NCBI RefSeq assembly: GCF_014873945.1
Contig: NZ_JADBEC010000001.1
Location: forward strand, 1,612,001-1,676,000
DNA from: Rhizobium viscosum
GTDB lineage: Bacteria; Pseudomonadota; Alphaproteobacteria; Rhizobiales; Rhizobiaceae
Length of the DNA: 64,000 nucleotides
Direction: 5' to 3'
This document shows, one piece after another, positions 7,908 to 16,441 of the stretch; within the stretch, counting starts at the first letter, position 1; each line of letters starts with the position of its first letter. The notes beneath the pieces are model-generated. The model searched no databases. It saw nothing but the letters and a program-made list of their open reading frames with translations, and was not told where the DNA came from. A program made the translations under genes and the position numbers.

Positions 7908-8534
7908 ATGAAAATCCTGATGGTCGATGTCGACGGCGTGCTGGTTCACGGACGGCCGACGGACGGTCTGCCGCTCTTCACCTATCTCGAGCGCGACCTC
8001 GGCCTGCCGGTGCCGTTGCTTCAACAGGAATTCTTCAAACCTTACTGGGTCGGCATCGTCACCGGTCAGGAGCCGATCGAACCGCGCCTGACGGAGGTTC
8101 TCAGCCGGATCGCACCGCATCTTAACGCGCAGACCCTTCTCGACTACTGGTTCGAAAACGACTCCCGCCTCGACCGGCAGCTGCTCGACGACCTCGCCCG
8201 CCTAAAAGACAAAGGCACGCTTCTTTACCTCGCCACCAACCAGGAGCATCAGCGCGCCGCCTATCTGCGCGATGTGTTGGGGCTCGGCGCGCTTTTCGAC
8301 GGCATGTTCTACTCGGCTGCACTCGGCACGCGAAAGCCTTTCAGCGATTTCTTCCGGCTTGCGACTCAGGAAGTCGGTGCCGCCCCTGAAGACATCGGCT
8401 TCATCGACGATGTCGAGGAGAATATCGTGGCGGCCAAGGAATTCGGCTGGAAGGCCCTGCACTGGACGCCGGCTTCAAGACTGGCCGATGCGATAGACGC
8501 CTTTGCTCACGGCGATCAGGCCACGCGCTTGTAA
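7908..8534 (+). CDS. HAD-superfamily hydrolase (subfamily IA)
   Basis: The 208-residue phosphatase-like protein has all four HAD motifs: Asp7 and Asp9 in VDVDGV, Thr110 in LATNQ, Lys143 in RKPFSDF, and Asp167-Asp168 in FIDDVEEN. A helical cap lies between residues 15 and 90. The substrate is unknown; YihX/epoxide-hydrolase-N-like phosphatases are the nearest type. The MKILMVD start at 7908 is chosen because it opens strand 1, although the frame runs upstream. The last 19 bases overlap the end of the convergent acetyltransferase gene. Confidence 0.85.
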   Translation: MKILMVDVDGVLVHGRPTDGLPLFTYLERDLGLPVPLLQQEFFKPYWVGIVTGQEPIEPRLTEVLSRIAPHLNAQTLLDYWFENDSRLDRQLLDDLARLKDKGTLLYLATNQEHQRAAYLRDVLGLGALFDGMFYSAALGTRKPFSDFFRLATQEVGAAPEDIGFIDDVEENIVAAKEFGWKALHWTPASRLADAIDAFAHGDQATRL

Positions 8535-9034
8535 AAGAAGGTGGTGGCGCACAGGCCGCCTTCAGGCCAGAGCGCATAATCGGGAATGACGCCGACGCGC
8601 TCCCAGCCGAGGCGCGGATAGATGGCTTCGGCATCGCTGCCCGTTGCCGTGTCGAGCACAAGGATCGTCTTGCCGCGGCGGGCCGCCTCCTGCTCGGCCA
8701 TCTCCATCAGCAAACGCGCCAGGCCATGGCCGCGGGCGGAACGGTGAACAAGCAGCTTCTTCAAGTCACCGCGATGCGGCTGGTTCGGCATCTGCGCAGC
8801 GCCAACCTGCACCGTGCCGACGATTTTGCCATCAACTTCAGCGCCGAAGAGCAGGGTGGCGCCATCGGCCACGGCTTCGGCGACACTACGCCAGTAGGGT
8901 TCGGCATCCCCAGGTGTATAGGGCTGCATAAAGCCAACCGAGGCGCCGCCATTGACGCAATCGGCAAGCACCTCGCAGAGATCGGGAATCGCCGCGTGTG
9001 CCTCGGCGGCAGAGAGAAGACGGATAGTCGGCAT
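8516..9034 (-). CDS. GNAT-family N-acetyltransferase
   Basis: The 172-residue protein has the GNAT core: beta strands with GKIVGTVQVG, the acetyl-CoA loop as RSARGHGLARLLM (near residues 98-110), and YPRLGWERVGVIPDYAL toward the end. The acceptor is unknown. It lies 29 bases after the XRE-cupin regulator on the same strand. An operon with a cupin-type regulator suggests a role in a small-molecule response, possibly detoxification of an amine or amino acid. It overlaps the HAD gene tail to tail. Confidence 0.88.
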   Translation of the reverse strand: MPTIRLLSAAEAHAAIPDLCEVLADCVNGGASVGFMQPYTPGDAEPYWRSVAEAVADGATLLFGAEVDGKIVGTVQVGAAQMPNQPHRGDLKKLLVHRSARGHGLARLLMEMAEQEAARRGKTILVLDTATGSDAEAIYPRLGWERVGVIPDYALWPEGGLCATTFFYKRVA

Positions 9035-9063
9035 GATGGTCCCCTGATAAGTGAGCGCGTGAT

Positions 9064-9633
9064 TTAGTGGTCGCCGCGGGCCAGGACGACGCAGTAGCGT
9101 GCCGGCGCATGGCCCGGATTGTGAAAGACATGGCCATCGCTGACCGGCATGAAGAGACAGTCGCCGGGCTTGAGGCGATGGACGATTTCTCCGACGGTCA
9201 TTTCCAGCTCGCCATCGAAGAGCCAGACATGCTGCGTCATGCCGCGGCTGGCGGCATGGGGCGGAAAGCTGACGTGGGCGCCGGCGGGAAATTCGACATC
9301 GACGATATCGACATCCGAGGAAGTGCCCGGCGGTGAGACGGCGCGGCGCATATAGCCGGTTTCGGGATCGCGCCAGACCTGCTGGTCCTGGCGGCGCGAG
9401 AGCGGCGATGCCTCCTGGCCTTCCTCGGCGAAGAATTCGGACAGCGACAGGCCGAGCGCGGCGCAGACCCGCGCCAGCAGCGAGGCGGTCGGGCTCGCTT
9501 CGGCCCGCTCGATGCGGGAGATCATGGCGCGGCTGACGCCTGAAGCGGTTGCGAGATCATCCAGCGTCAGCCCCTTGTCCATCCGCAACGTCCGAATGCG
9601 GATGCCGATCGCCTGTTCGAGTTCCTGTTCCAT
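9064..9633 (-). CDS. XRE-family transcriptional regulator with cupin sensor domain
   Basis: The 189-residue protein pairs an N-terminal Cro/CI helix-turn-helix (about 8-62, LTLDDLATASGVSRAMISRIE) with a C-terminal cupin barrel (about 105-185, ending HVFHNPGHAPARYCVV). This is the layout of regulators such as PuuR, which sense small ligands. The downstream partner is the acetyltransferase. A 19-base dyad just upstream (9648-9666), between this gene and the divergent tenA, may be its operator. Confidence 0.9.
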   Translation of the reverse strand: MEQELEQAIGIRIRTLRMDKGLTLDDLATASGVSRAMISRIERAEASPTASLLARVCAALGLSLSEFFAEEGQEASPLSRRQDQQVWRDPETGYMRRAVSPPGTSSDVDIVDVEFPAGAHVSFPPHAASRGMTQHVWLFDGELEMTVGEIVHRLKPGDCLFMPVSDGHVFHNPGHAPARYCVVLARGDH

Positions 9634-9647
9634 TATCCGGATCCAAA

Positions 9648-9666
9648 ATTCTACTATAAGAGAAAT
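9648..9666. promoter_or_regulatory. Possible operator between the XRE-cupin gene and tenA
   Basis: The interrupted dyad ATT-N3-CT-N3-AG-N3-AAT is centred 24 bases before the regulator start and contains TATAAG, a fair -10 element for the divergent direction. It is bracketed by two GGATCC sequences at 9639 and 9670. Autoregulation from this site is typical for the family, but no binding consensus is known to me. Confidence 0.3.
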
Positions 9667-9766
9667 ACAGGATCCGATGATGGAATCAAGCCCTCGTAAG
9701 CCGCCTTGCTTTCACCATGGCGCCGTCGATATATGGCAGCGGCATTCACGAGCGGAGAACAGCACC

Positions 9767-10465
9767 ATGGACGGAATCACGCACGGCACTGAGACGACAG
9801 AAAGCTTCACCGCCGCCGCCTGGGACCGGATCAAGCCCATCATGGCCGAGATCGAGCGATTGCCACTGCTGGAGCGGCTTTCGGACGGCACGCTGCCGCC
9901 GGAGGTTTTTCGCCATTATATCCTACAGGATGCAATCTACCTGAAGCATTACGCCCGCTGCCTTGCAATCGTCGCCGCCAAGGCGCCAGACAATGCGCAG
10001 GTGCTGCGTTTCCTTGGTTCGGCACAGAAAGCGATCACCGTCGAGCAGGGCCTACATGCCGGTTTCCTGACGCAGTTCGGCATTTCGAGCGCCGATGTGA
10101 CGGCCGCCGAGCCCTCGCCATCCTGCTTCGCCTATACGAATTTCCTGCTGGCGACCGCCTATCACAGCTCCTATGCCGTTGCGCTTTCGGCCATCCTGCC
10201 GTGCTTCTGGATCTACTGGCATGTCGGTGAAGGCATCAAGAGCAGGCCGGCGATCGAGGGCAATGTGTTCCAGGCCTGGATCAACACCTATGGCGATCCG
10301 CAATTTGCCGCCGGCGCCCGCGAAGTGATTGCCTTGACGGATATAGCTGCGCGCGCCGCCTCGCCGACAGAGCGCCAACAGATGATGGACGCCTTCGTGC
10401 GCGCCTCCCAATATGAATGGATGTTCTGGGATTCGGCCTGGCGGCTGGAGACGTGGCGGGTCTGA
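9767..10465 (+). CDS. tenA: TenA-family aminopyrimidine aminohydrolase (thiaminase II)
   Basis: The 232-residue all-helical protein carries the TenA active-site residues Asp55 (LQDAIYL), Cys146 (ILPCFWIYWHVG) and Glu217 (QYEWMFWDSAW). TenA hydrolyses aminopyrimidines from degraded thiamine so that HMP can be salvaged for thiamine synthesis. The ATG at 9767 follows GCGGAGAAC; the frame is open upstream across the promoter region. I see no TPP riboswitch core (CTGAGA) in its leader, which is unusual if it served only thiamine supply. Confidence 0.9.
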   Translation: MDGITHGTETTESFTAAAWDRIKPIMAEIERLPLLERLSDGTLPPEVFRHYILQDAIYLKHYARCLAIVAAKAPDNAQVLRFLGSAQKAITVEQGLHAGFLTQFGISSADVTAAEPSPSCFAYTNFLLATAYHSSYAVALSAILPCFWIYWHVGEGIKSRPAIEGNVFQAWINTYGDPQFAAGAREVIALTDIAARAASPTERQQMMDAFVRASQYEWMFWDSAWRLETWRV

Positions 10466-10541
10466 GCCACGCCCCACAGTCTGTAAAATAGGGTAAACCC
10501 CGGTATAATTACCGCTTTGCGGGCGATGAGCGCGCTGCTAT

Positions 10542-12374
10542 ATGGCGCGCATGAGCACCAATTCGACGACTCCGCTATCCCATATCCGCAACTTCTCGAT
10601 CGTGGCCCATATCGACCACGGCAAATCGACGCTTGCTGACCGCCTGATCCAGACGACCGGCGGCCTTGCCGAGCGCGAAATGTCCGAGCAGGTGCTCGAC
10701 AATATGGATATCGAGCGCGAGCGCGGCATCACCATCAAGGCACAGACCGTGCGCCTGCACTACAAGGCGAATAACGGCGAAACCTATGTGCTGAACCTCA
10801 TCGACACGCCTGGCCATGTCGACTTCGCCTATGAAGTCTCGCGCTCGCTGTCGGCCTGCGAGGGCTCGCTTCTCGTCGTCGACGCGTCGCAGGGCGTGGA
10901 AGCCCAGACGCTCGCCAATGTCTATCAGGCGATCGACAACAATCACGAGCTTGTCACTGTTCTCAACAAGATCGACCTGCCGGCGGCCGAACCCGACCGC
11001 ATCAAGGAGCAGATCGAGGAAGTGATCGGCATCGACGCTTCTGAAGCCGTACTGATTTCGGCCAAAACCGGTCTCGGCATCCCCGACGTTTTGGAAGCAA
11101 TCGTCCACAAGCTGCCGGCGCCGAAGAGCACCGGCGGCGAAAAGGCGCCGCTGAAGGCGCTGCTCGTCGATAGCTGGTACGACACCTATCTCGGCGTCAT
11201 GGTTCTGGTGCGCGTCATCGACGGCGTGCTCTCCAAGGGACAGACGATCCGCATGATGGGCACGGATGCCAAGTATCAGGTGGAACGCGTCGGCGTGCTG
11301 ACGCCGAAGATGGTCAATGTGGACAGCCTTGGCCCCGGCGAGATCGGCTTCATCACCGCCTCGATCAAGGAAGTGGCAGATACGCGCGTCGGCGATACGA
11401 TCACCGAAGACAAGCGCCCGACGGCGGAAGCCCTGCCGGGCTTCAAGCCGGCGCAGCCGGTTGTCTTCTGCGGCCTGTTTCCGGTCGATGCGGCCGACTT
11501 CGAAGACCTGCGCGCCGCGATGGGCAAGCTTCGCCTCAACGACGCGTCCTTCTCCTTCGAAATGGAATCGTCTGCCGCACTCGGCTTCGGTTTCCGCTGC
11601 GGCTTCCTCGGCCTGCTGCATCTCGAAATCATTCAGGAACGCCTGGAGCGCGAATTCGACCTCGACCTGATCGCGACCGCACCTTCCGTCGTCTATCAGC
11701 TGACGATGACCGACGGCAGCGAGCGCGAGCTGCATAATCCGGCCGACATGCCCGATGTCGTCAAGATCGCCGAAATCCGCGAGCCCTGGATCAAGGCGAC
11801 GATCATGACGCCTGACGATTATCTCGGCGGCATCCTGAAGCTCTGCCAGGACCGCCGCGGCATCCAGACCGAGCTGACCTATGTCGGCACCCGCGCGATG
11901 GTGACCTACGAGTTGCCGCTCAACGAAGTGGTCTTCGACTTCTACGACCGCCTGAAGTCGATCTCGAAGGGCTATGCCTCCTTCGATTATCACCTCGAAG
12001 GCTATCGCGAAGGCAACCTCGTGAAGATGTCGATCCTCGTCAACGGCGAGCCGGTTGACGCGCTCTCGATGCTGGTGCATCGCGCCGCTGCCGAAAAGCG
12101 CGGCCGCGACATGTGCGAGCGGCTGAAGGAACTGATCCCGAAGCACATGTTCAAGATCCCGATCCAGGCAGCGATCGGCAGCAACGTCATTGCCCGCGAA
12201 ACTATTTCAGCGCTGCGCAAGGACGTGACGGCCAAGTGCTACGGCGGCGACGCCACCCGCAAGCGCAAACTTCTGGAAAAGCAGAAGGAAGGCAAGAAGC
12301 GCATGCGCCAGTTCGGCAAGGTGGAGATTCCGCAGGAAGCGTTTATCGCCGCACTCAAGATGGGCGACGAGTAG
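10542..12374 (+). CDS. lepA: Elongation factor 4 (LepA), ribosome-associated GTPase
   Basis: The 610-residue protein has the G1 motif AHIDHGKST (22-30), the G3 [16 protein letters not shown] motif, NKIDLPAA for G4, EF-G-like domains II, III and V, and the LepA-specific C-terminal basic tail with [26 protein letters not shown]4 binds ribosomes and can back-translocate or remodel them under stress. An alternative start is the ATG nine bases downstream at 10551. It is monocistronic, ending at a terminator. Confidence 0.98.
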   Translation: MARMSTNSTTPLSHIRNFSIVAHIDHGKSTLADRLIQTTGGLAEREMSEQVLDNMDIERERGITIKAQTVRLHYKANNGETYVLNLIDTPGHVDFAYEVSRSLSACEGSLLVVDASQGVEAQTLANVYQAIDNNHELVTVLNKIDLPAAEPDRIKEQIEEVIGIDASEAVLISAKTGLGIPDVLEAIVHKLPAPKSTGGEKAPLKALLVDSWYDTYLGVMVLVRVIDGVLSKGQTIRMMGTDAKYQVERVGVLTPKMVNVDSLGPGEIGFITASIKEVADTRVGDTITEDKRPTAEALPGFKPAQPVVFCGLFPVDAADFEDLRAAMGKLRLNDASFSFEMESSAALGFGFRCGFLGLLHLEIIQERLEREFDLDLIATAPSVVYQLTMTDGSERELHNPADMPDVVKIAEIREPWIKATIMTPDDYLGGILKLCQDRRGIQTELTYVGTRAMVTYELPLNEVVFDFYDRLKSISKGYASFDYHLEGYREGNLVKMSILVNGEPVDALSMLVHRAAAEKRGRDMCERLKELIPKHMFKIPIQAAIGSNVIARETISALRKDVTAKCYGGDATRKRKLLEKQKEGKKRMRQFGKVEIPQEAFIAALKMGDE

Positions 12375-12402
12375 GCCGGGATCTTGCTATGAAGGCGAAT
12401 TG

Positions 12403-12434
12403 AAGGGCTGGCCAATGGCCAGCCTTTTGCGTTT
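12403..12434 (+). terminator. Terminator between lepA and the convergent GH25 gene
   Basis: A perfect GGCTGGCC-AAT-GGCCAGCC stem is flanked by AA and TTTTGCGTTTT. It lies 30 bases after the lepA stop and runs up to the stop of the convergent GH25 gene, so it may serve both. Confidence 0.85.
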
Positions 12435-13483
12435 TAAAGCCCCGCCACCCAGCGGTGCCATTCTTCTTCACTGCCCCGGAAGGCATTGAGATCGATGCGG
12501 CCTTCGACGCCGTGCGAGAGACCGGAGCCGGAATATTGCCAGAAGAGCCACTTGCGGTTCGGATAGACCTTCGAAGGATGTTCGGCGACCGCGCGCAGCC
12601 AGAAGTGATAGTTCTGGAAGGCGCCTTCGAGATTGTCGGCGTAGAAATCCGGGGCCGTATAGATGATCGGTCGCTTGCCATAGTGCTGCTCGATCTTCTC
12701 CATGAAGACCTGCATCTTTTCCAGCACGCGGGCGCGGGAGAGCTTCACCTTGCAGCTCGATTCGCCGTTCCATTCGACATCGATGACCGGCGGCAATGCA
12801 TCCGGATCGCGCGGGACGTTGCGGATGAACCAGTCGGCCTGCTCACCGGCCGTACGGCACCAGTAGAAGAAATGATAGGCGCCGCGCTTGATGCCAGCTT
12901 CCTTGGCACGCCGCCAATTGGTCTTGAACATCGGATCGAGATGGTCCCCGCCATCCGTCGCCTTGATGAAGGCGAAGTTCGCGCCGCGGGTCCTGAGCGT
13001 CTCCCAATCAATGTCTCCCTGCCAGCGTGAGACGTCGACGCCATGGACGGCGAGCTTGCGAGGCGAGATCTTGCCGAAATTGATCGGTTTGGCATCGCGG
13101 AAACCGTAACCATAGACGCGCGAGCGGCCACGGGTCGGCGGCTCGATCGCAGGTGCGGCCGCCATGGCGAATTCGACGGGGCGGTCACTCGGAACCGGCA
13201 TACCCGGCTGCGAAACGGCTGAAGGCGTCACCGCCGAGAAGGCCCGGGACTCCGGCATGGGGGCCTCCCAGGCAAGGCTTGTCTGCGGAGTGGCATCGGC
13301 TGCATCGATCGCGGCGACCGTGGCCTGCGGCATAGGTGCCGGCGGCGGGGTGACGGAAGCCGTGATTTCCTTCGAAGGCTTCGATGTGACATTGGCAGTA
13401 AGACTCTCCGGACCGGAAGCCGACGAGCAGCCCGCCAAAGCGAGGCAGGCAACGAGGATCGCTGGGACAGCCGTGGAACGCAT
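12434..13483 (-). CDS. GH25-family lysozyme, lipoprotein
   Basis: The 349-residue protein has a lipoprotein signal with lipobox LALAGC (Cys19), a proline/alanine-rich low-complexity linker (about 25-120), and a GH25 domain (about 145-349). Catalytic candidates are Asp150 in GVDVSRWQG and Asp235/Glu237 in PVIDVEWNG. GH25 enzymes cleave the MurNAc-GlcNAc bond of peptidoglycan, so this is probably a cell-wall remodelling muramidase tethered to a membrane. The frame extends to 13618, but the signal sequence places the start at 13483. Confidence 0.9.
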   Translation of the reverse strand: MRSTAVPAILVACLALAGCSSASGPESLTANVTSKPSKEITASVTPPPAPMPQATVAAIDAADATPQTSLAWEAPMPESRAFSAVTPSAVSQPGMPVPSDRPVEFAMAAAPAIEPPTRGRSRVYGYGFRDAKPINFGKISPRKLAVHGVDVSRWQGDIDWETLRTRGANFAFIKATDGGDHLDPMFKTNWRRAKEAGIKRGAYHFFYWCRTAGEQADWFIRNVPRDPDALPPVIDVEWNGESSCKVKLSRARVLEKMQVFMEKIEQHYGKRPIIYTAPDFYADNLEGAFQNYHFWLRAVAEHPSKVYPNRKWLFWQYSGSGLSHGVEGRIDLNAFRGSEEEWHRWVAGL

Positions 13484-13668
13484 GAGCACCCGTACGCAAA
13501 ACAAGAACCAGGGTGCTTCAGCCATTTCGGAAAAACACCAATCCGGAATAGCTAACGGAAAATTATCAAAAAAGACTGAATCCGAACTTTCTGTCCGCTG
13601 ATTCGGCGCCAGGCGCATTGCAGCACCGTTTTCGGCCCTCTAGATCCTTCAGATAAAAGGAGATTCCC

Positions 13669-13962
13669 ATGACCGAGAAAGCCCGTGTGACGATTCTCTA
13701 CTGCACCCAGTGCAACTGGCTGCTGCGTGCCGCCTGGATGGCGCAGGAGCTGCTGCAGACTTTTACGGACAGCCTTGGCGAGGTGGCCCTCATTCCCGGC
13801 ACCGGCGGCAATTTCGAAATCCGCGTCAATGGCGACCTGATCTGGGAGCGCAAGCGCGACGGCGGTTTTCCGGGGCCGAAGGAACTCAAGCAGCGGGTGC
13901 GCGACATCATTGAGCCCGACCGCGATCTTGGCCATACCGATCGCGCTTCGCTCGAAAGCTGA
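13669..13962 (+). CDS. SelT/SelW/SelH-family (Rdx) thioredoxin-like protein
   Basis: This 97-residue cytoplasmic protein has the redox motif Cys12-Thr-Gln-Cys15 right after the first beta strand (VTILYCTQC), followed by the WLLRAAWMAQELL helix and the PGTGGNFEIRVNG hairpin. In selenoprotein relatives the second cysteine is selenocysteine. Here both are Cys, with no in-frame TGA. A redox role is likely, but the partner is unknown. AAAGGAG precedes the ATG. It is convergent with the BA14K gene, with three bases between stops. Confidence 0.88.
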   Translation: MTEKARVTILYCTQCNWLLRAAWMAQELLQTFTDSLGEVALIPGTGGNFEIRVNGDLIWERKRDGGFPGPKELKQRVRDIIEPDRDLGHTDRASLES

Positions 13963-13965
13963 CAC

Positions 13966-14373
13966 TCAGTTATAAGGCGAGTTGCACGTCTTGTAGATGC
14001 CTTCATAGGTCAGGAAACGATCCGTGCGCGGATTGTAGGACCGATATTCGTTCCGGCACCACTGCTGATGGCGGGTCTGATTGTCAGCCGAAGGCTGCAC
14101 ACGCGGCGCCGGCGGCGGGTCGTAGGTCAGCCGCGGCGGCAGCTGGCCGGGCGGTTGGTAATAATTTGGACCGGCTGCATTCGGCGGGCGATAGTTCGGC
14201 TGGACGTAGGCAGGGCGATGCCACTGCTGCGGACCGAAGCCGAAGCAGCCGCGATAGTCGCAGATCGTCGACTGGGTATTGAGAGGTCCAAGCGACGGCG
14301 AGGCCGCGTTGGCCCCCACCAATGGCAATGCGGCAAACAGACCAACAAGAAGGACAGGGCGAAGGTCGAACAT
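13966..14373 (-). CDS. BA14K-like exported protein
   Basis: The 135-residue protein has a signal peptide (residues 1-22), a proline/tyrosine-rich middle, and a C-terminal motif HQQWCRNEYRSYNP then DRFLTYEGIYKTC, which matches the BA14K pattern (WC, YRSY, Y-G, C) first seen in a Brucella immunogenic protein. The function of the family is unclear; lectin-like activity and a role in LPS or the envelope have been proposed. The start at 14373 has AAGGAA upstream; the frame itself is open to 14427. Confidence 0.78.
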   Translation of the reverse strand: MFDLRPVLLVGLFAALPLVGANAASPSLGPLNTQSTICDYRGCFGFGPQQWHRPAYVQPNYRPPNAAGPNYYQPPGQLPPRLTYDPPPAPRVQPSADNQTRHQQWCRNEYRSYNPRTDRFLTYEGIYKTCNSPYN

Positions 14374-14502
14374 GGCGCGTTCCTTTCCGATATCCATTAT
14401 ATAGGGTGGAGAAACAGGCCCTGCCATCCACTTGTCCGTTGGGTTCGACCACAGCTTCGTGAAGCTTTTTCACAGACTGTCAGGAAAACTTCAAAAACCC
14501 TG

Positions 14503-14531
14503 TTGACAGTAACGAGCCACCCCCGTACATG
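14503..14531 (+). promoter_or_regulatory. Housekeeping promoter of tRNA-Leu
   Basis: A consensus -35 TTGACA (14503-14508) is followed after 17 bases by TACATG (14526-14531). This places transcription start a few bases before the tRNA 5' end, as expected for a strong stable-RNA promoter. Confidence 0.75.
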
Positions 14532-14541
14532 GCTCTCCGTC

Positions 14542-14626
14542 GCCCAGATGGCGGAATTGGTAGACGCGCAGGTTTCAGGTACCTGTGCCGCGAGGCGTGG
14601 AGGTTCGAGTCCTCTTCTGGGCACCA
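14542..14626 (+). tRNA. tRNA-Leu (CAG)
   Basis: This 85-base class II tRNA includes its encoded CCA. The acceptor arms are GCCCAGA and TCTGGGC, the anticodon stem is CAGGT/ACCTG around loop TTCAGGT (anticodon CAG), a long variable arm follows, and the T-loop is GGTTCGAGTCC. It reads CUG codons. The surface-polysaccharide region starts a few hundred bases downstream. Confidence 0.97.
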
Positions 14627-14740
14627 TTTCCTTTCTCGAAAGAGCTTATTTTTCAACAGCTTCTGTCGAGAATTCGCCCTTATGCGAGCTCCCTTCAGCA
14701 TTGCCACATTAATGCCACCATGCTCCATTTCGATGGCACT

Positions 14741-14893
14741 ATGCGGATTCAGGTCTACATCATCGCTTTTCTTCTCAGCGCCATCATGTGGGGCGTGACG
14801 TTCGATGCTGCGCGCAATGCTTATCGCGCCGCGCATACGGCTGGTTTGATGCCCAATCTGCATATCCAGCACAAGATCGACCGGATTCTTTGA
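14741..14893 (+). CDS. Small single-span membrane protein, hypothetical
   Basis: A 50-residue product is possible, with one hydrophobic segment (about residues 3-18, VYIIAFLLSAIMWGV) followed by a polar tail ending HIQHKIDRIL. An earlier ATG at 14720 would add seven residues. There is no clear ribosome site, so coding status rests on the membrane-like composition and on its place in the gap after the tRNA. I do not recognise a family. Confidence 0.4.
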   Translation: MRIQVYIIAFLLSAIMWGVTFDAARNAYRAAHTAGLMPNLHIQHKIDRIL

Positions 14894-14951
14894 GCGCTTC
14901 AATCCTGGGGAGCGTCACCGTTGCTCGGCATCGTCATCATTTGCTTTCAAC

Positions 14952-15191
14952 TCACCGACGAGAGTGCTGAAGCAGGTCGCGAACGCCCTCTTCCAAAGTC
15001 ACCTTGGGCCAGCCGGGAAGAGCCGGACCATCCGTGTAGGGGTCCATGATATCCCCTTGATTGTAGGATCTTGCATCCCAGGAAATGTTCAGCGTTCTGC
15101 CGCCTTCCTCGTCGATCACCGCCAAAAGCTCGCGGAGCGTAAACTTCCGGCCGGAAACGAGAAAATACTCATCGGTGCGCTCCGCCGCCAT
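14952..15191 (-). pseudogene. C-terminal remnant of an NAD-dependent epimerase/dehydratase
   Basis: Only 79 codons remain, and they match the last part of extended SDR sugar epimerases (YFLVSGRKFTLRELL, then PGWPKVTLEEGVRDLL). The Rossmann glycine motif and the YxxxK site are absent, and nothing upstream resembles the missing 200 or more residues. It lies at the edge of the polysaccharide cluster next to the tRNA, as expected for a relic of an earlier sugar locus or a replacement breakpoint. Confidence 0.7.
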
Positions 15192-15469
15192 GCTTGCGAC
15201 ACAGCTCCTTAGCTCCCATCCCGGCCTAGTGTTCTTTCAGGATAACTATGATTTTCTCTGCACTGAATCGGCTCTTCCGCATTGTCTGTCTCCTCGTTCG
15301 AGGAACAGGCTAAAGTCAACCGCGGACTTTTCAGGGGAGCGGGTCAAAGCCTAGCCCCTCGGAGAGAAAAGCGTCCCGCTGGCCGGACCAATTCACCGCC
15401 AATTTAGGAACATTTAACCATAAAGTGTTAAAAAAATTTCCAGATAAACTAGAGCGAAACCAACCTGAC

Positions 15470-16441
15470 ATGACATCCGTAAGCAAGCAGATTGAACAGT
15501 TGAACGTGCAGAAGGAAGTCCGCCGACAGGCCTTTTCTGAGGGCATGAAACTGCGCCCGCAAACGCGGGTTCAGTTGAGCGATGGGATCTTCAGCAAGAC
15601 CGAGAAGACAGACCGGATCTCGTTGGTGAACCTGAAGGCCATCGAACAGTTCGAGCCCGACACTATCTACATACTGAACAACAACGATATCGCTCAGGCT
15701 GGGCAGAAGTATGTGGGCATGTTTGTCAACGAGCCGCGTGCGCATGTCTGTATCTGGGATTTCGACAATCATCATGACGTTGCGGCGTCCCTGAATTTTG
15801 CAGCTCTGTCCGACTTTTACGTGCCTTGCCATCCGCATAACAATGAGACTTACGCGCAGGTGACCAAGGCGATGGGAAGCCCCGTAAGCGCAGCGGTCAT
15901 CCAGTGGTCACGTGCCTATCTGAGCGAACATCGCGATCGCCTCCTCGCCGCCACGCGTGATCCGGAACCCCTTGGGCGGCATATCCTCTATCCGCAATTC
16001 CCCGAGCGTAATGCGATGCTTCAGACGCTGAGCACGCATTTCAAACACGTCGGTCCGGTGGGGAGGACGTATCATGACCGCACAGAATTAGACCGGTTGG
16101 ACGAATGGGCGGCTCATATGAGCCATTGGATCATCCCGGTTCGTGGCGATCTGCCGATCCGTGTCTTTGATGCGCTGATCACCGGGGGGGTGCCGATCCT
16201 TCCGGCCAGTCTGAGAGATCTTCCAGCCCTGGCCACTTTGCAAGAGCATCTGTTCTACTTCGAACCGAGCGATGTGTGGGCCCCGCAAGCCATTGTGGAG
16301 GCGGCGAATGCACATTTCCGTATGCAGGGCGAGGCCGGTGTGATCGCGCGTCACGAGGCGGCCATGGCAACCGGCCATGTGGACACGCGCGTTCAGGAAA
16401 TCCTCGCGCAGATTTACGGATACCTCAATCCGGCCAATTGA
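15470..16441 (+). CDS. Putative glycosyltransferase, unassigned family
   Basis: This 323-residue cytoplasmic protein has no clear family signature. Its C-terminal half contains LPIRVFDALITGGVPILP, which looks like the sugar-nucleotide-binding region of exostosin or GT-B-type transferases. The middle has WDFDNHHDVAASLNF and a CHPHNNET segment. A GTG at 15425 would add 15 residues; the ATG is preferred because GAGCGAAAC precedes it. Its 3' end overlaps that of the convergent Gfo/Idh gene by 17 bases. The polysaccharide context supports a transferase, but the function is open. Confidence 0.65.
   Translation: MTSVSKQIEQLNVQKEVRRQAFSEGMKLRPQTRVQLSDGIFSKTEKTDRISLVNLKAIEQFEPDTIYILNNNDIAQAGQKYVGMFVNEPRAHVCIWDFDNHHDVAASLNFAALSDFYVPCHPHNNETYAQVTKAMGSPVSAAVIQWSRAYLSEHRDRLLAATRDPEPLGRHILYPQFPERNAMLQTLSTHFKHVGPVGRTYHDRTELDRLDEWAAHMSHWIIPVRGDLPIRVFDALITGGVPILPASLRDLPALATLQEHLFYFEPSDVWAPQAIVEAANAHFRMQGEAGVIARHEAAMATGHVDTRVQEILAQIYGYLNPAN

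Noticed and set aside
9634-9766. TPP riboswitch before tenA
   Set aside because: No conserved CTGAGA core or paired arms were found in the short leader.
13669-13962. Selenocysteine insertion in the SelW-like protein
   Set aside because: Both redox positions are Cys codons and there is no in-frame TGA.
14602-14626. Attachment-site duplication of the tRNA-Leu 3' end marking an integrated island
   Set aside because: I saw no second copy of the tRNA end near the far side of the polysaccharide region (26.5-27.2 kb), and no integrase gene is present.
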